This document shows positions 7,082-20,000 of a stretch of DNA of 27,565 bases, in pieces. A model generated the notes under the pieces. That model saw nothing but the letters and a program-made list of their open reading frames with translations. It was not told the DNA's origin and searched no databases. The translations under genes and the position numbers were made by a program. Origin of the DNA: a virus. The stretch lies in IMG/VR virus record IMGVR_UViG_3300017969_000098, positions 1 through 27,565 of that record. One strand, written 5' to 3'. Within the stretch, counting starts at the first letter, position 1, and every line of letters begins with the position of its first letter.

Positions 7082-7546
7082 ATGGCAGTTGTTACATACA
7101 AAGATCAAAAACGCACCAAGCGAACATCACAATCTTCACAGGTGTTCAAAGGGTTTTCAACACAAGGCAGAGAATTTCTTGACCCAAAATTGTATGATGT
7201 CGAGCTAGTCAAACAAGATCTTTTGAATCATTTCAACATTCGCAAAGGTGAAAAACTAGAAAATCCAGATTTTGGCACCAACATCTGGTTGTATTTGTTT
7301 GATCCACTAGATGATGACACAAAAAATGCTGTGATTCGTGATGTTGAAGAAGTGATCAATTATGATCCTCGTGTGACTTTGGATCAAATTGAAGTACAAG
7401 AAGCAGAGCAAGGTTTGTCTGTCAAAATGACAGTGTTGTACATTGGTTATGCAATTGGCGAAACCATCAATTTACTTTTTGATTCAGAACAAGGACTTTT
7501 ACAAGGTCCTGGACAATTTTTCAATTCATCAACAGCAAATTATTAA
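7082..7546 (+). CDS. 25: baseplate wedge protein gp25 (gpW/gp25 family)
   Basis: A 154-residue member of the gp25 family, part of the inner baseplate wedge and sheath-initiator core conserved in contractile injection systems. Diagnostic segments are DLLNHFNIRKGEKLENPDFG (about 44-63), IWLYLFDPLDDDT, then IRDVEEVINYDPRV and IGYAIGETINLLFD near the end. The KGEKLENPDFGT block with the following W/Y-L-FDP is the family signature. T4 gp25 is 132 residues; the extra length is an N-terminal basic segment (KDQKRTKRTSQ) and a C-terminal Gln/Gly tail. gp25 directly contacts gp6 and gp53, both encoded nearby. It starts 9 nt after the PAAR stop. Confidence 0.93.
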   Translation: MAVVTYKDQKRTKRTSQSSQVFKGFSTQGREFLDPKLYDVELVKQDLLNHFNIRKGEKLENPDFGTNIWLYLFDPLDDDTKNAVIRDVEEVINYDPRVTLDQIEVQEAEQGLSVKMTVLYIGYAIGETINLLFDSEQGLLQGPGQFFNSSTANY

Positions 7547-7565
7547 GTAGTCATATTTTGTTTAC

Positions 7566-7573
7566 AATAAATA
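7566..7573 (+). promoter_or_regulatory. T4-type late promoter of gp6
   Basis: AATAAATA stands exactly 6 nt before the gp6 ATG, in the 33-nt gap after gp25. It is the same octamer and spacing as at gp48, within a shared 12-nt stretch (TTTACAATAAAT is found here; gp48 has ATGCAATAAATA). No Shine-Dalgarno sequence follows. Confidence 0.75.
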
Positions 7574-7579
7574 TTCAAT

Positions 7580-10500
7580 ATGGCATCCAACACTAGACAG
7601 AACACTCTTTTGGCCAACACAGTGTGGCAAAAATTGTATAGAACTTTCAAACAAGCAGATTTTAAGTCATACGATTTTGACACCATTAGACGTACTCTCA
7701 TTGATTATCTGCAACTAAATTATCCAGAATCCTTCAACGACTTTATTGAATCATCAGAATATGTTGCACTCATTGATATGATTGCATATGTGGCACAGTC
7801 GATATCATACAGAGTTGATCTCAATGCCAGAGAAAACTTTATTGATCTTGCAGAAAGAAAAGAATCTGTACTGAGATTAGCAAGACTGATTTCATATCAA
7901 CCCAAGCGAAACACAGCAAGCTCTGGCTTTTTAAAAATTTTATCTGTCTCAACCACGCAGAATGTTTTAGATTCTAATGGTCAAAACATTGCAAACACTC
8001 CAATACTATGGAACGACTTGACCAATGACAATTGGCAAGATCAATTCAATGCTGTGCTTAATGCGGCACTGCCAAGAAACCAGTTTGTAAACAAACCTGA
8101 ATTGAGCGCCACCATTGCTGGCATTCCTTCACAATTGTATAGAATAAATGGTGCTAACCTTGATGTACCAATTGTACCATTTTCAAAAAATATCAACGGT
8201 GTGAACATGGACTTTGAAGTAGTGCCATGTTCATTTGCAAATCAAACATATGTGTATGAAGAATCGCCTATACCTGGAAACTCTATGACCATGTTGTATC
8301 GAAATGACAGCAGAGGATTTGGCTCCAACAACACAGGCTATTTTTTACATTTTAGACAAGGTGCATTAAATTCGCAAGATTTTACTATCACCAACACAGC
8401 ACCTAACACTGTGGTTTCTATCACTGAAAACAACATCAACAATGATGATGTATTTTTGTACAAACTAGATCAAAATGGCATCATTGATCAACGCTGGCAA
8501 AAGGTACCTGCAATTGTAGGCAACAATATAATTTACAATGAATTAGCAAATAACATAGTAAACCAATTTGCTGTGGTAACCAAAACAAATGATCAAGTTG
8601 ATCTTGTGTTTTCTGATGGTGTCTACGGCACTTTGCCACAAGGCAACTTTAGATGTTATTTTAGACAGAGCAATGGTTTAACATATAATGTAAATCCTGC
8701 TGATATGCAAAACATAGATATTTCGTTAGACTATGTCAGCAAAAATGGACAAGTAAACACACTAACAATTTCTGCAAGTTTACAAAGCACTGTAACAAAT
8801 GCATCACGATCACAGTCGATACAAGAAATCAAAACTCAAGCACCACAATCTTATTACACAAACAACAGAATGATTTCTGCAGAGGACTATCAAATACTAC
8901 CTTTGACTCAAAACCAATCAATTGCAAAAATCAAATCACAGGTAAGATCGGCATCTGGAATATCAAGATTTTTAGATGTAGTTGATCCAACAGGAGTCTA
9001 TTCGCCAGTGAATGTAGTGTCTGATGATGGATACTTGTATCAAGACGAAGGAACACAAACTTTTGATTTTCAATTTACCACAAGGGATGATGTTGAAAGA
9101 GTCATCAACAGCACTCTTGCTGATGTATTCACATCGCCGGCATTAAAGCAATATTACTATAAAAATTACGGAAGGATAACTCCACCCACAGGAGTTACTT
9201 GGAACAAGTCTACTCAAACCACAAATCAAGTCACAGGTTATTTTAAAGATTCTGGACCATTGAGTGTAGGAACATCTGTGACAACAAATCTACAATATGT
9301 TACTCAGGGTGCCTTGTGTAAGTTTGTACCTACATCTGGTTCTCATTTCATGCCACAATCTGGTACACAAATGACAGGTGCAGGCGGACATCCTGGATCA
9401 TCTGATGTAATATGGTCCAAAGTGGTATCAGTTGAGGGTGATGGCTCAAATGGTGGTCTTGGAAATCTAGCAGACGGTACAGGCCCAATTGTGTTGAATG
9501 ATCTTGTACCTGCATCAGCTGTGTTAGACGAAATTATACCAAATTTTGTTGATGACATCACAACAACACTTTCTAATGCAATTATTTCTAATGTGGTTGA
9601 ATATAATGATTTTGGATTGACATACAATGTAAACACTCAAACGTGGTCAATTATTTCACAAGATAATTTAGGAAGCGGCAGTTTTGATCTAAACCAACAA
9701 GGAGATACCAGCGGTAGTAATTTAGATAATTCGTGGTTAATAAAATTTGAAACTAATGGTGTAAGTTATACAGTGACTTATAGATCAACCGAATACACAT
9801 TCGAATCTGCCACACGCAACAAATTTTATTTTGATCCACAAGCAAAAATAGTAGATCCGCAAACAGGTGTTACTATTAAAGACAAAATTAGAATTCTAAA
9901 AAGTAACACAGGTCCTGATTTTACCACCAGCATCACATACAATTATGATTGGCAGATTGTAGGTAATGTTACTGGATCAGATGGATATAACGACACAAGA
10001 AAAATAAAAGTTGGATTTTTTGATTCAGATGATGACGGTGTGATTGACAATCCAGATCTATTCACAACTATAGTTGCACCACAAGATGATGTAACAAACA
10101 AATATGTGTTTTTTGAAACAGTGACGGTGAATGGTTTTGAACAGCAAAATGTTGTTGATCAAACAAACTTTTTTGTCACAGCACTAGAATCTGATATAAC
10201 TGATTTTTCATTGTACCCAGATGGTCAACTGTTTTATTTCTATTCCACAAACACCTTTGCAGAATATGACAGTACAACTGACACAACTTCAACACCTACA
10301 GTGTATTCTGCAAAACTAGGAAGACAAGATTTACTTTACAACTACAACCATGGAGCAAACAGAAACAGAAGAATAGATCCTGCTGTGTCTAACATTGTTG
10401 ATGTGTATGTGATGACCAAATCATATGATGAATCATTACGCACCTGGCTAAGAAACAATCAAGCAACCTCTAAACCTAGTGCACCAACAATTTTTGATCT

Positions 10501-11062
10501 TGAAAGCCAATATCTTGCTTCACTTGATGGAATCAAGTCTGTGAGTGATGAAGTAATATTCAATCCCGGTCAATACACTTTGTTATTTGGTCCAGGAGCA
10601 GATGCAAACCTACAAGCACAGTTTAAAGTTGTAAAAAATCCTTTGTCATCCGCAAGTGATAATCAAATTAAATCAAGTGTGATTGCAGCCATTGATGAAT
10701 ATTTTAGAATTGATTTTTGGGATTTTGGTGATACTTTTTATTTTACAGAATTGGCAGCTTATGTTCACAATCAACTTGCTCCAGACCTACTCAGTGTGGT
10801 CATAGTTCCTGCACAATCTACATCAGGCTTCGGTTCTTTGTTTCAAGTATTTGCTGACGACAATGAAATTTTTATTTCATCAGCAACTGTTGACAATGTT
10901 GAAATTATCAATTCACTTAGTGCAGAAAAATTAAAAGCAACTGGGACAGTGGTTACCAGTGCAGAAGTTACATCTACAGCGACTTCAGGTACAGTGGCAA
11001 CCACTAGCACTGCTTCGACTTCTAGTTCATCGACAGCATCGTCTAGTGGAGGCTACTACTAA
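7580..11062 (+). CDS. 6: baseplate wedge protein gp6, enlarged
   Basis: A 1160-residue protein recognised as gp6, which forms the wedge ring that links wedges and controls sheath contraction. The N-terminus carries the conserved block [20 protein letters not shown], then [34 protein letters not shown] and [10 protein letters not shown] (about 34-112). [11 protein letters not shown] near 430 is another family segment. The C-terminal domain has [20 protein letters not shown] (about 1050), as in T4 gp6. T4 gp6 is 660 residues; the excess is mainly a beta-rich insert of about 450 residues (roughly 520-980), including a Gly/Ser-rich loop and a [12 protein letters not shown] acidic turn near 815-825 that resembles a calcium loop. 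Residues 1121-1160 are almost purely Ser/Thr/Ala/Gly/Val. A late promoter fixes the start. The stop overlaps the giant gene by one base. Confidence 0.88.
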   Translation: MASNTRQNTLLANTVWQKLYRTFKQADFKSYDFDTIRRTLIDYLQLNYPESFNDFIESSEYVALIDMIAYVAQSISYRVDLNARENFIDLAERKESVLRLARLISYQPKRNTASSGFLKILSVSTTQNVLDSNGQNIANTPILWNDLTNDNWQDQFNAVLNAALPRNQFVNKPELSATIAGIPSQLYRINGANLDVPIVPFSKNINGVNMDFEVVPCSFANQTYVYEESPIPGNSMTMLYRNDSRGFGSNNTGYFLHFRQGALNSQDFTITNTAPNTVVSITENNINNDDVFLYKLDQNGIIDQRWQKVPAIVGNNIIYNELANNIVNQFAVVTKTNDQVDLVFSDGVYGTLPQGNFRCYFRQSNGLTYNVNPADMQNIDISLDYVSKNGQVNTLTISASLQSTVTNASRSQSIQEIKTQAPQSYYTNNRMISAEDYQILPLTQNQSIAKIKSQVRSASGISRFLDVVDPTGVYSPVNVVSDDGYLYQDEGTQTFDFQFTTRDDVERVINSTLADVFTSPALKQYYYKNYGRITPPTGVTWNKSTQTTNQVTGYFKDSGPLSVGTSVTTNLQYVTQGALCKFVPTSGSHFMPQSGTQMTGAGGHPGSSDVIWSKVVSVEGDGSNGGLGNLADGTGPIVLNDLVPASAVLDEIIPNFVDDITTTLSNAIISNVVEYNDFGLTYNVNTQTWSIISQDNLGSGSFDLNQQGDTSGSNLDNSWLIKFETNGVSYTVTYRSTEYTFESATRNKFYFDPQAKIVDPQTGVTIKDKIRILKSNTGPDFTTSITYNYDWQIVGNVTGSDGYNDTRKIKVGFFDSDDDGVIDNPDLFTTIVAPQDDVTNKYVFFETVTVNGFEQQNVVDQTNFFVTALESDITDFSLYPDGQLFYFYSTNTFAEYDSTTDTTSTPTVYSAKLGRQDLLYNYNHGANRNRRIDPAVSNIVDVYVMTKSYDESLRTWLRNNQATSKPSAPTIFDLESQYLASLDGIKSVSDEVIFNPGQYTLLFGPGADANLQAQFKVVKNPLSSASDNQIKSSVIAAIDEYFRIDFWDFGDTFYFTELAAYVHNQLAPDLLSVVIVPAQSTSGFGSLFQVFADDNEIFISSATVDNVEIINSLSAEKLKATGTVVTSAEVTSTATSGTVATTSTASTSSSSTASSSGGYY

Positions 11063-14000
11063 TGAGTAAATCAACTAGATCAAGTTCTCAACTTTTACCA
11101 CAAATTTTTCAAACAGAAAAAAACAAAAGGTTTATAAATTCAACAATTGATCAACTGATCGAACCAAGTGTATTAGAAAAATTAAGTGCGTATATAGGAC
11201 AAAGATTTCGTCCTTCTTACAGAACATCAGACATATATGTGCAAGAAAGCACCACACAAAGGCAAAATTATCAATTAGAACCAACAGTGGTTTATAAATC
11301 TGACGGCAACACAGTAGATTTTGCATCGCAATACATTGATGCTGTCAATGAAATCGCTGCCCAAGGAGGTTCTTCTGATAAACATGACAGATTATGGCAA
11401 CAAGAATCTTATGCATATTCTCCGCCAATCGACCATGACAAATTTGTCAATTACAGACAATATTATTGGATTGCAAACAATTTATCTCCAATTACTCTTG
11501 TGCTTGGTCCTGGAACACAATCGACAATTTCCGTAACTAACAACGGGTTGGGTGCTTACAAGTTTTCTAACAAAGTTGATCAAAACAATCCAGATATAAT
11601 TGTGTACAAAGGATGTACATATAATTTTGAAATTGATGCTCCGGGTCATCCATTTTATATCAAAACACAATATGGTACAGGAGATGCTGATCAGTTTGAT
11701 TCAACTTATGTTGAAAATAATGGTGCATCTGAAGGAACAGTAAAGTTAAAAGTTCCTGCATCTGATAGTAGCACTACAGTAGATAACGTACTGTTCTACC
11801 AATGTGGCAACCACATATCTATGAAAGGTAGAATCATTATTAAAGATTTAGAATTAGAAGATTTTGATCCTGCTGAAGCAATAGAAGGATGTAAAAATTT
11901 TATCGATGCAACAGGCTTCGAGTTGACTAACACAGTCAATGTTCAAATTACATCAGGAGCAGTATCTAATTACACTAATGTAAAGTATTTTGTTAACGGT
12001 GTAGGAAACAGAATTTCATTCACTGATATTTCTCAACACGAAGTTGTAGAATCTTATGGCATAGAATCTGGAGAAATATTTGATGAAAATGGCACAGTTG
12101 GTTGGGACACAGTTGGCTTTGATAACAGCACGAGTCAAAGTACAGCACCAGATTATTGGACAATCAATAGAGAATCGCAAGATTTAAATGCATGGACCAG
12201 AGCAAATAGATGGGTACACATCGATGCTGTTAGACAGACAGAAAGCAAATTAAACACAACCATACCACTAAGCGAAAATATTAGAGCAAAAAGGCCAATT
12301 ATTGAGTTTGTTGCTAATCTTGAACTGTACAATCACGGAAACAACGGAAGATTGATCGATGTAATTGACACAGAAACTACTGATGCACTTTCTAAGGTAC
12401 AGGGAGAAGAAGGTTATTTTTCTGATGGAACCGCTTTAAGAAAAGGCGACCTTGTGATTTTTACTGCTGATCCTAACCAACAGAAACGGATTTTTGAAGT
12501 TGACTTTGCAGAAGTTTCCAACGCAGTTGATTCAACCACTGTTTTACAATTAGTCCTGAGTGAATCTTTTACTGCCCAAGAAATGTTGAGTGTGACAGCA
12601 AGAAGAGGAAACAACAGAGGAGTCACATACCACGTAGAAAATGATGTATGGAAAGCGTCTCAATTAAAAACAAAAATCAATCAAAAACCATTATTTGATG
12701 TGTTTGATAACAATCACGTTTCTTTGAGCAACTTAGACACATATGTGTCTAGTAATTTTACTGGAACAACTTTATTTGAAATTGCAACAGATGCCAGTCA
12801 AGGCACACCAGACACAGTATATGGCACAAATGTAATTTATGAAAGATTGGGACTTATTAATGATTTAAGGATAAATGATACTTTCAATTCGTCTAGTTTT
12901 CAGTATGTTAATGAAGGAGTAATTGTTGAAGAACCTATTAGACAATATCATATTCACAAATATCAAAAAGGATCAACCAATCATGTCAGTATAAACAATT
13001 GGCAAAAAACAAAAATTAAAAATAGTCAACGCATTGTCCAAACGTATGAATCCAACCACAATGAACACTATTTTGAAATAAATCATTATCTTAATGCAAG
13101 TACATTGACTGATCTTACATTCCAAGTGTTCTTGAACGGAGACTTTATTACAACTTACAGTACAGAAACAATCAATGGTAGATTTTACGTCAAGACTGAT
13201 AATGTGATAAAGCCAGGCAACGTAATCACAATTAAGTGTCATTCTAAAACTGGAACCCCATCTGGTAAAGGATTTTTCGAAACACCGTTGTCACTTCAAA
13301 GAAATAGTAAAAATGAAAATTTTGAAAAATTTACCCTAGGCGATATTGTCAAACACTATAGATTAGCCACACATGAAAATTCTTCTTTTGATGGTACACC
13401 AGTTGGCATAAACAATTCTCGAGATATACATCAATTGTTTACATACGGTTCTCTCATCATGCAACACTCTGGATCTGATGTGTTAGCACATATATTACTG
13501 AAAGATGATGTGATGAGTCTTGCAAAATCTATGCGTTTTGCAGCTAGAGAATATGAAAAAATTAAACAGAGCTTAGTTGAAAGAAGCAAGGAAATTTCGC
13601 TAGATGGTAATGATGATGAAAACTTAAATCGGGTGTTAGAATTAATAAACGAAAATAAGACTGATTCAATGCCGTTTGCAAACACAGACATGGTTGGGTT
13701 TGGCAATGATAGGATAGTGACCTCCTATACAGTGGTTGATTCAGAAGTTGTAAACTATCCAATAAGTCAAAGACACAATCTTAATGAATTGTCAAAAAGA
13801 TCTGTATATGTATACCTTAACAATGTTCAACTAGTACACGAATTAGATTATGAGTTTACTGATGTATCTGACTCTTCTAATCAACATGGAGTTGAAATCA
13901 AAACAGATTTATCTGTAAATGATGTGATAAAAGTTGTGGAGTATGATTCTACCGATAGCAGTTTTGTTCCAGATACACCTGCAAAATTAGGATTGGCACC

Positions 14001-17000
14001 AGTGTATCAGCCAATTAAATTCAAAGATGACACTTATCAAACTGATGATGGTTTGGGTTTAGATGTCATCAAAGGTCATGACGGATCTATTACACTTGCA
14101 TACGGTGATTACAGAGATAATCTTTTACTTGAATTTGAAAAAAGAATTTACAACAATATAAAAACAAAGTACAATCCGGATGTTCTAAACATAAACTATG
14201 GCTTCTTCAGAGATAACGAGTACACTAACAAAGAAATCCTTGATGTATTTGCTAGAGATTTTTTCAGTTGGACTGGAACAAATGCCATAGATTACACAAC
14301 CAATGACACATATGATGCATCCAACGATTTTACATGGAATTTTGCACAATATAAAAATTCTATAGACAACACATCACTTCCTGGCCATTGGAGAGGTATC
14401 TACACACAATGGTTTGACACAGATACTCCACACACTACACCTTGGGAAATGTTAGGATTCAGCATTAAACCTGATTGGTGGGAAACAAGATATGGACCTG
14501 CTCCTTATACTAGAGGCAATCTACTGTTGTGGAATGACATTGCGGACGGATTCATTGCACAAGGAGAAAGGCAAGGCTATTATACGCAATACAGAAGAAC
14601 GAATGACTTTTACAGTGTGATTCCTGTAACAAATGACGGCAAGATCGCATCGCCATCTGATGCAGGGATATTAGGGCAGTCAACAATATTAGATCGCGAT
14701 CAACAAAACAACTGGACGTATGGCGATTCTGGTCCACCAGAATCAGCTTGGAAAAAATCTTCTTCATATAGATTTGCTGAACAGGTTGCAAAATTTTTAT
14801 CGAAACCAGGTCAATACGCCGGCATGTATTTTGATACATCAAGAATTAATAAAAATGTTGTAAATCAGTATGTCTATAATGGCAAATATAGACAACCTGT
14901 TAACAACTATTTCTTACCATCAGCAACAGTGTTTACATCTGGTTATATCAACACTGTATTTGATTACATCAAACATTTGGGATATAATGCATCAACATAT
15001 GTTGCAAATAGATTTGATAACATTAGTGTTCAATTGTCCTACAAACTAGGTGGATTTACAAACAAAGATAATCTTCAAGTTTCTGTAGGTAGTGTATCAC
15101 CACAGACCACAGCACAAGGAGTATTTTTACCACAGGAAAACTTTGATATACTGCTTTACAAAAGTGCTCCAGTGGCAACTGTAAATTACAGTGGTGTGAT
15201 TGTTCAAAAGACAGACAATGGGTACAAAGTGTCTGGATATTCAAATTATGCAAGAACTTTTTCTTACTATAAACCTAAACAGTACAATGATCATGTGCTT
15301 GTAAGAGTTGGAGCCACCACTGAATCTTTTAGCCAATGGCAGCCAGGAGGTTTTTACGCAAATGGTTCAATTGTAAAAAATGCTGGAAAGTTTTACAGAG
15401 CACTGCAGAGCATCAGTTCTAATCAAACCTTTAATGAATCTAATTGGAATGAAATTGGTTCTGCTCTTCCTTTGAAAGGCGGTGTGTCGGTCAAACAATA
15501 TAAAAACTATGAAACTACAGCAACAATTGTGCCATACGGAACTGAGTTAAAAAACGAACAAGAAGTGGCTGATTTTTTGTTTGGTTACAGCAAATATCTT
15601 GAACAACAAGGATTTATATTTGATAATTTTGTTTCGGAACTTAATCTTCCTGCAAACTGGGAACTTAGTGTCAAGGAATTTTTGTTTTGGTCAACTCAAA
15701 ATTGGAATACAAATGCAGTAATTACACTTTCGCCTGCGGCTCAGTCTCTGAAATATAAAAAAGAAAATACAATAGGTGATGATCTTACAGACTCTGATCA
15801 ATACTATTCAGTGCTTCAGCAAGATGGACTGCCGATTAATCCCTACAATTTAAGCACAAAAAGACAGGATGGGATTTTTGAAATTATTACAAATCCTGCA
15901 GAAGACGGCATTTACAATGCAGACATCAAAGCAGTCCAAAAAGAACACTTAATATTACTAGACAACTCATCTCAATTTAAAGATGTTATTTTTGATGAGG
16001 CTCTAGGAAATAGACAAGACCGTGTAAAATTAGTTGGATTTAAAACAGCAAATTGGAATGGCGATCTATATGCACCAGGATATGTAATCGATCAAGCAAA
16101 AATTAGTGAATGGCAACCTTTTAGCGACTATAGAATAGGTGAAAATGTTTCACATCAAGGCAAATATTATACAGCAATACAAAACCATACAAGTGATGAA
16201 AATTTTGATAGCAAAAATTGGTCTGCTAAAACAGAATCTCCTCAACAACAGATGCTACCTAACTGGGATGCCAAAGCCGAAGCATTCAGAGATTTTTATT
16301 CTTTAGACTCAGACAATTTCGATGCGGAACAACAAAGATATGCTCAACATTTAATTGGCTATCAACAAAGAGATTATTTTAATGATCTTGGTTTAGAAGA
16401 ACTTACACAATTCAAATTCTATCAAGGTATGCTCAAGGAAAAAGGCACAGTGTCTCCAATCCAAAAATTTAAATCTCAACCGCAAACCGGACAAACAGTT
16501 TCTTACAATCTTTTTGAAGATTATGCATTCAGAGTTGGAGAATTTGGCGGCCACAGAACTCAGCAAGAATTCGCTTTCAAAGTTGACGAATCTATTCACA
16601 TAAAAAATAAATTGATTTACAATATTACAGATGGAAGTCAAGCAGATACAGAAACAATTATAAATGTAAATGCTGTAAATGATGAGTTATTGATAAAACC
16701 TTATGCATTCAGTGGATCACCATTTATAACTTATGATTATGATCAGCATCAAAACACCACACAATCTATATTTTCTTATCCCATAGCAGGATATGCCTTA
16801 CCAGAGCAAGTTACAAAAACTGTGTTCCATGAAAGTGAACTTCTTGATTTAGATGTAAGTGATCTCAAAGAAGGCTCTACTGTATGGATTGCAAACACAG
16901 CCAGTGGTGATTGGGATGTCAAAAGAGTAAACAGTATTAATGCAAATGCAACAGTGTACAAACAATTTGATAACACACTGCAGATTTCATCGAACAGACC

Positions 17001-20000
17001 GCATGGTTTATCAGAAGATGACTACGTGGTTATAACAAGCACTGACGCATCAATCAATGGCATATATAAAGTCAAACTTACAGATAGCACTGATGATCTG
17101 AATACTTTCAGTGTAGATTTTACAGGTAATTTTGATAGCACAAACACTGTTGGGGTGATTTCTAAACTTACAAGCATCAGAATAAATTCTATTGACAACA
17201 TAGAGTCCATTACTCCAACAAAAGGATTTCAAATCGGAAACTATGTGTATGTTGATAACAATTACAATGAGCAATATCCTAACAATGGATTATGGAAAGT
17301 ATATCAAAAATCTGTTGATACAGATTATACCATAGGCGAGCAAACATTTAGTGACGAACTTTCTCAAGATGGTGAAACTGCCACAGCAATTGCTGTGTCT
17401 GACAACAATCTGTATCTAGGAGTAGGTGCTCCTGGATCTAACAAAGTATTTGTTTATTTGCGTGGTAACGTGACAGATGATTTTACACTTCGCAATGATA
17501 TTGAACTTGATATAGGCAACACAGCAAATGATGATAGATTTGGTGAAAGTTTAGCCATCACTACAGATGGAGCAAGACTTTTTGCAAGTTCGCCTGGAAC
17601 ATTTGACATTGTTAAATTGACACTCAGTGCAACAGCAAGAACTTATTCCCGTGGTACAACCATCACAGGAGCAAACAGTGGTGCCACTGGTACAATTTTA
17701 GACATAGATTGGGACAATGATATCATATGGGTAAAAAATACCGGCAATCAAGATTTCGAAGTAGAAACATTGGACATAGGTGATTCGTCATCGGTGTTGA
17801 GCATCACAGCAATACTAGGATCGGATTATGCATCACAAGGTGCAGTGCATTGGATCAACAGAGACGCAAGATTAAGTTTTGGCATCAATCAATCGATAAT
17901 TGCACCCAATGTTGACGCAGGAGGAGAATTTGGTAAAGCAATTGCTGTATCTGGTGATGGCACATACCTTGCTGTTGGAGCTCCAGGATCACCAGATGAT
18001 TCTGTAACCAATGATAGAGGTGCAGTGTTCATCTACAAATATGCCAAAGATGGTTCGTCTGCTAGATATGATCTTCACCAAACGCTGATTCCTTCATCAA
18101 ACAGTCAAGTTGATTCAAGATTTGGCGATAAAATTGCTTTTGCAGAAGATGGAAATACTTTGGCAATCTCTGCACCTTTGTATGATAATGACAGCACAAC
18201 TGCAAATGCAGGCACAGTTTATGTTTATAGATTAAAAAATGACACATTTTTTGAGCATGAAAAAATTGAACCAAATCTTATAGATGATGTGCAGTTTGGA
18301 AATGGAGTAGCTATCAGTGAAGATGGCACTGACTTACTAGTAGGTGCACCAAAATATACAGATGTATTAGGTGATCAAGGAGGAGTATTCCATTACATTC
18401 AAAACACATCTGAACATGTTGGAGATGGCAGTACAACTACATTTACTGTTGGTTTCAATATTGATCATTCAATACATTTGGGTGTTTTTGTAAACAACGA
18501 CAATCTTGTACAAAATGATGACAGTAGCACAGCACCATTTTACACACTAGATGGTTCTAGCAACACAATTACATTCGGCACCGCTCCTACTTCAAGTGCT
18601 GTGATTGTAATCAAACAATTTGCATTTGAAGAAATCATCACAGCACCAAAAATACAAAGCAATCAACAATTTGGTAATAATTTGTATGTCAAAGATAACA
18701 CTCTTTTAATCCAAAGCAACAAGGGTGACGCTGAATTATCTACAACATTTGACACTGTGACTGATGATGGGTCAACTGCTTTGTCTGGGACTACGTTTGA
18801 TAGATCAACAACAAGATTTATAGATCTGCAATTAGATAGTGGACAAGTTCATGTATACAATAAATTAGACACACAATTTAAGTATGTGCAAAATTTGCCT
18901 ACAAGTGTAAATTTACAGACTGGTGCAAATTATGGCGGTGCGTTAGCATTGTCTCAACTTTCTGCTTATATTGGTGCACCAAAACTTGATACTACACTGT
19001 CAAATAGTGGCAGACTGTTTGTGTTTGAAAAACCAACATCTGATTTAGGATGGAAAACTGCTTATACCCAACCTGATCTAGTTCGTTCAGCAAACATAAC
19101 CAACAGTTTCTTATACAACAAAGACACTGGAAAAACACTCACTCAACTAGCTTTAATCGATCCTGCCAAAGGAAGATTATTTGGCGAAGTACAAAAAGCC
19201 ATTTCTTATCAGACACCTTATGATCCAGCAAACTATTCATCATGGGATGACGATCATAATGGAGAAATTTGGTTAGACGTTTCAAAATTCAAATACATTT
19301 GGTATGAACAAGGATCACTAGATGAAAAATTGACAAATTGGGGCAAACTGCATCCAAGCAGTTCGGTTGAAGTTAATGTTTGGATTGAAAGTGATCTTAC
19401 ACCAACTCAATACAATGCTCTGTCAGGAACTAATGAAGGAGAAAGTCAAAATATAACAGGAACTGCAAAAACAAACTTTTTAACCAAAAGAGTTTTTGAT
19501 GCAAACAAATCAACATTTACAAACAAATATTTTTATTGGGTAACCAATAGAAAAACTGTTGACAGCAACAACAGTGTATCTGCTCAACAAGTTGCTAATG
19601 CAATACAAAATCCCGATTCGTTTGCAAACAATTATGGTGCTGTGGTTAGTAACAGAGCAGTGTTGTTAAATCTTGATCGTTCTCAATTAGAGCAAGATAG
19701 AATTATTTTTAAAATTGAAAATACAACTGACAATGAACAGCTACAAAAACACACTGAACATGTTTTAATATCAAAGGATGATGCAAATTCAGAAATTCCT
19801 CAACAACTTACTGATAAATTTTTTGATAGTCTTATTGGTTTTGATAATTTTGGTAGATCAGTACCGGATGTAACTCAACCAGAAGGATTAAGATATGGTT
19901 CGTTAAACAGACCAAGGCAGAGTTGGTACAAGGATAGATTAGGGGCTTTAAAAATTATTGTGCAATTTATAAACGATAATCTAACAAACAAGCCTTATGC

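Noticed and set aside
6755-7108. 117-codon minus-strand frame over the PAAR gene
   Set aside because: It is antisense to PAAR and gp25, both firmly recognised; composition looks like a shadow.
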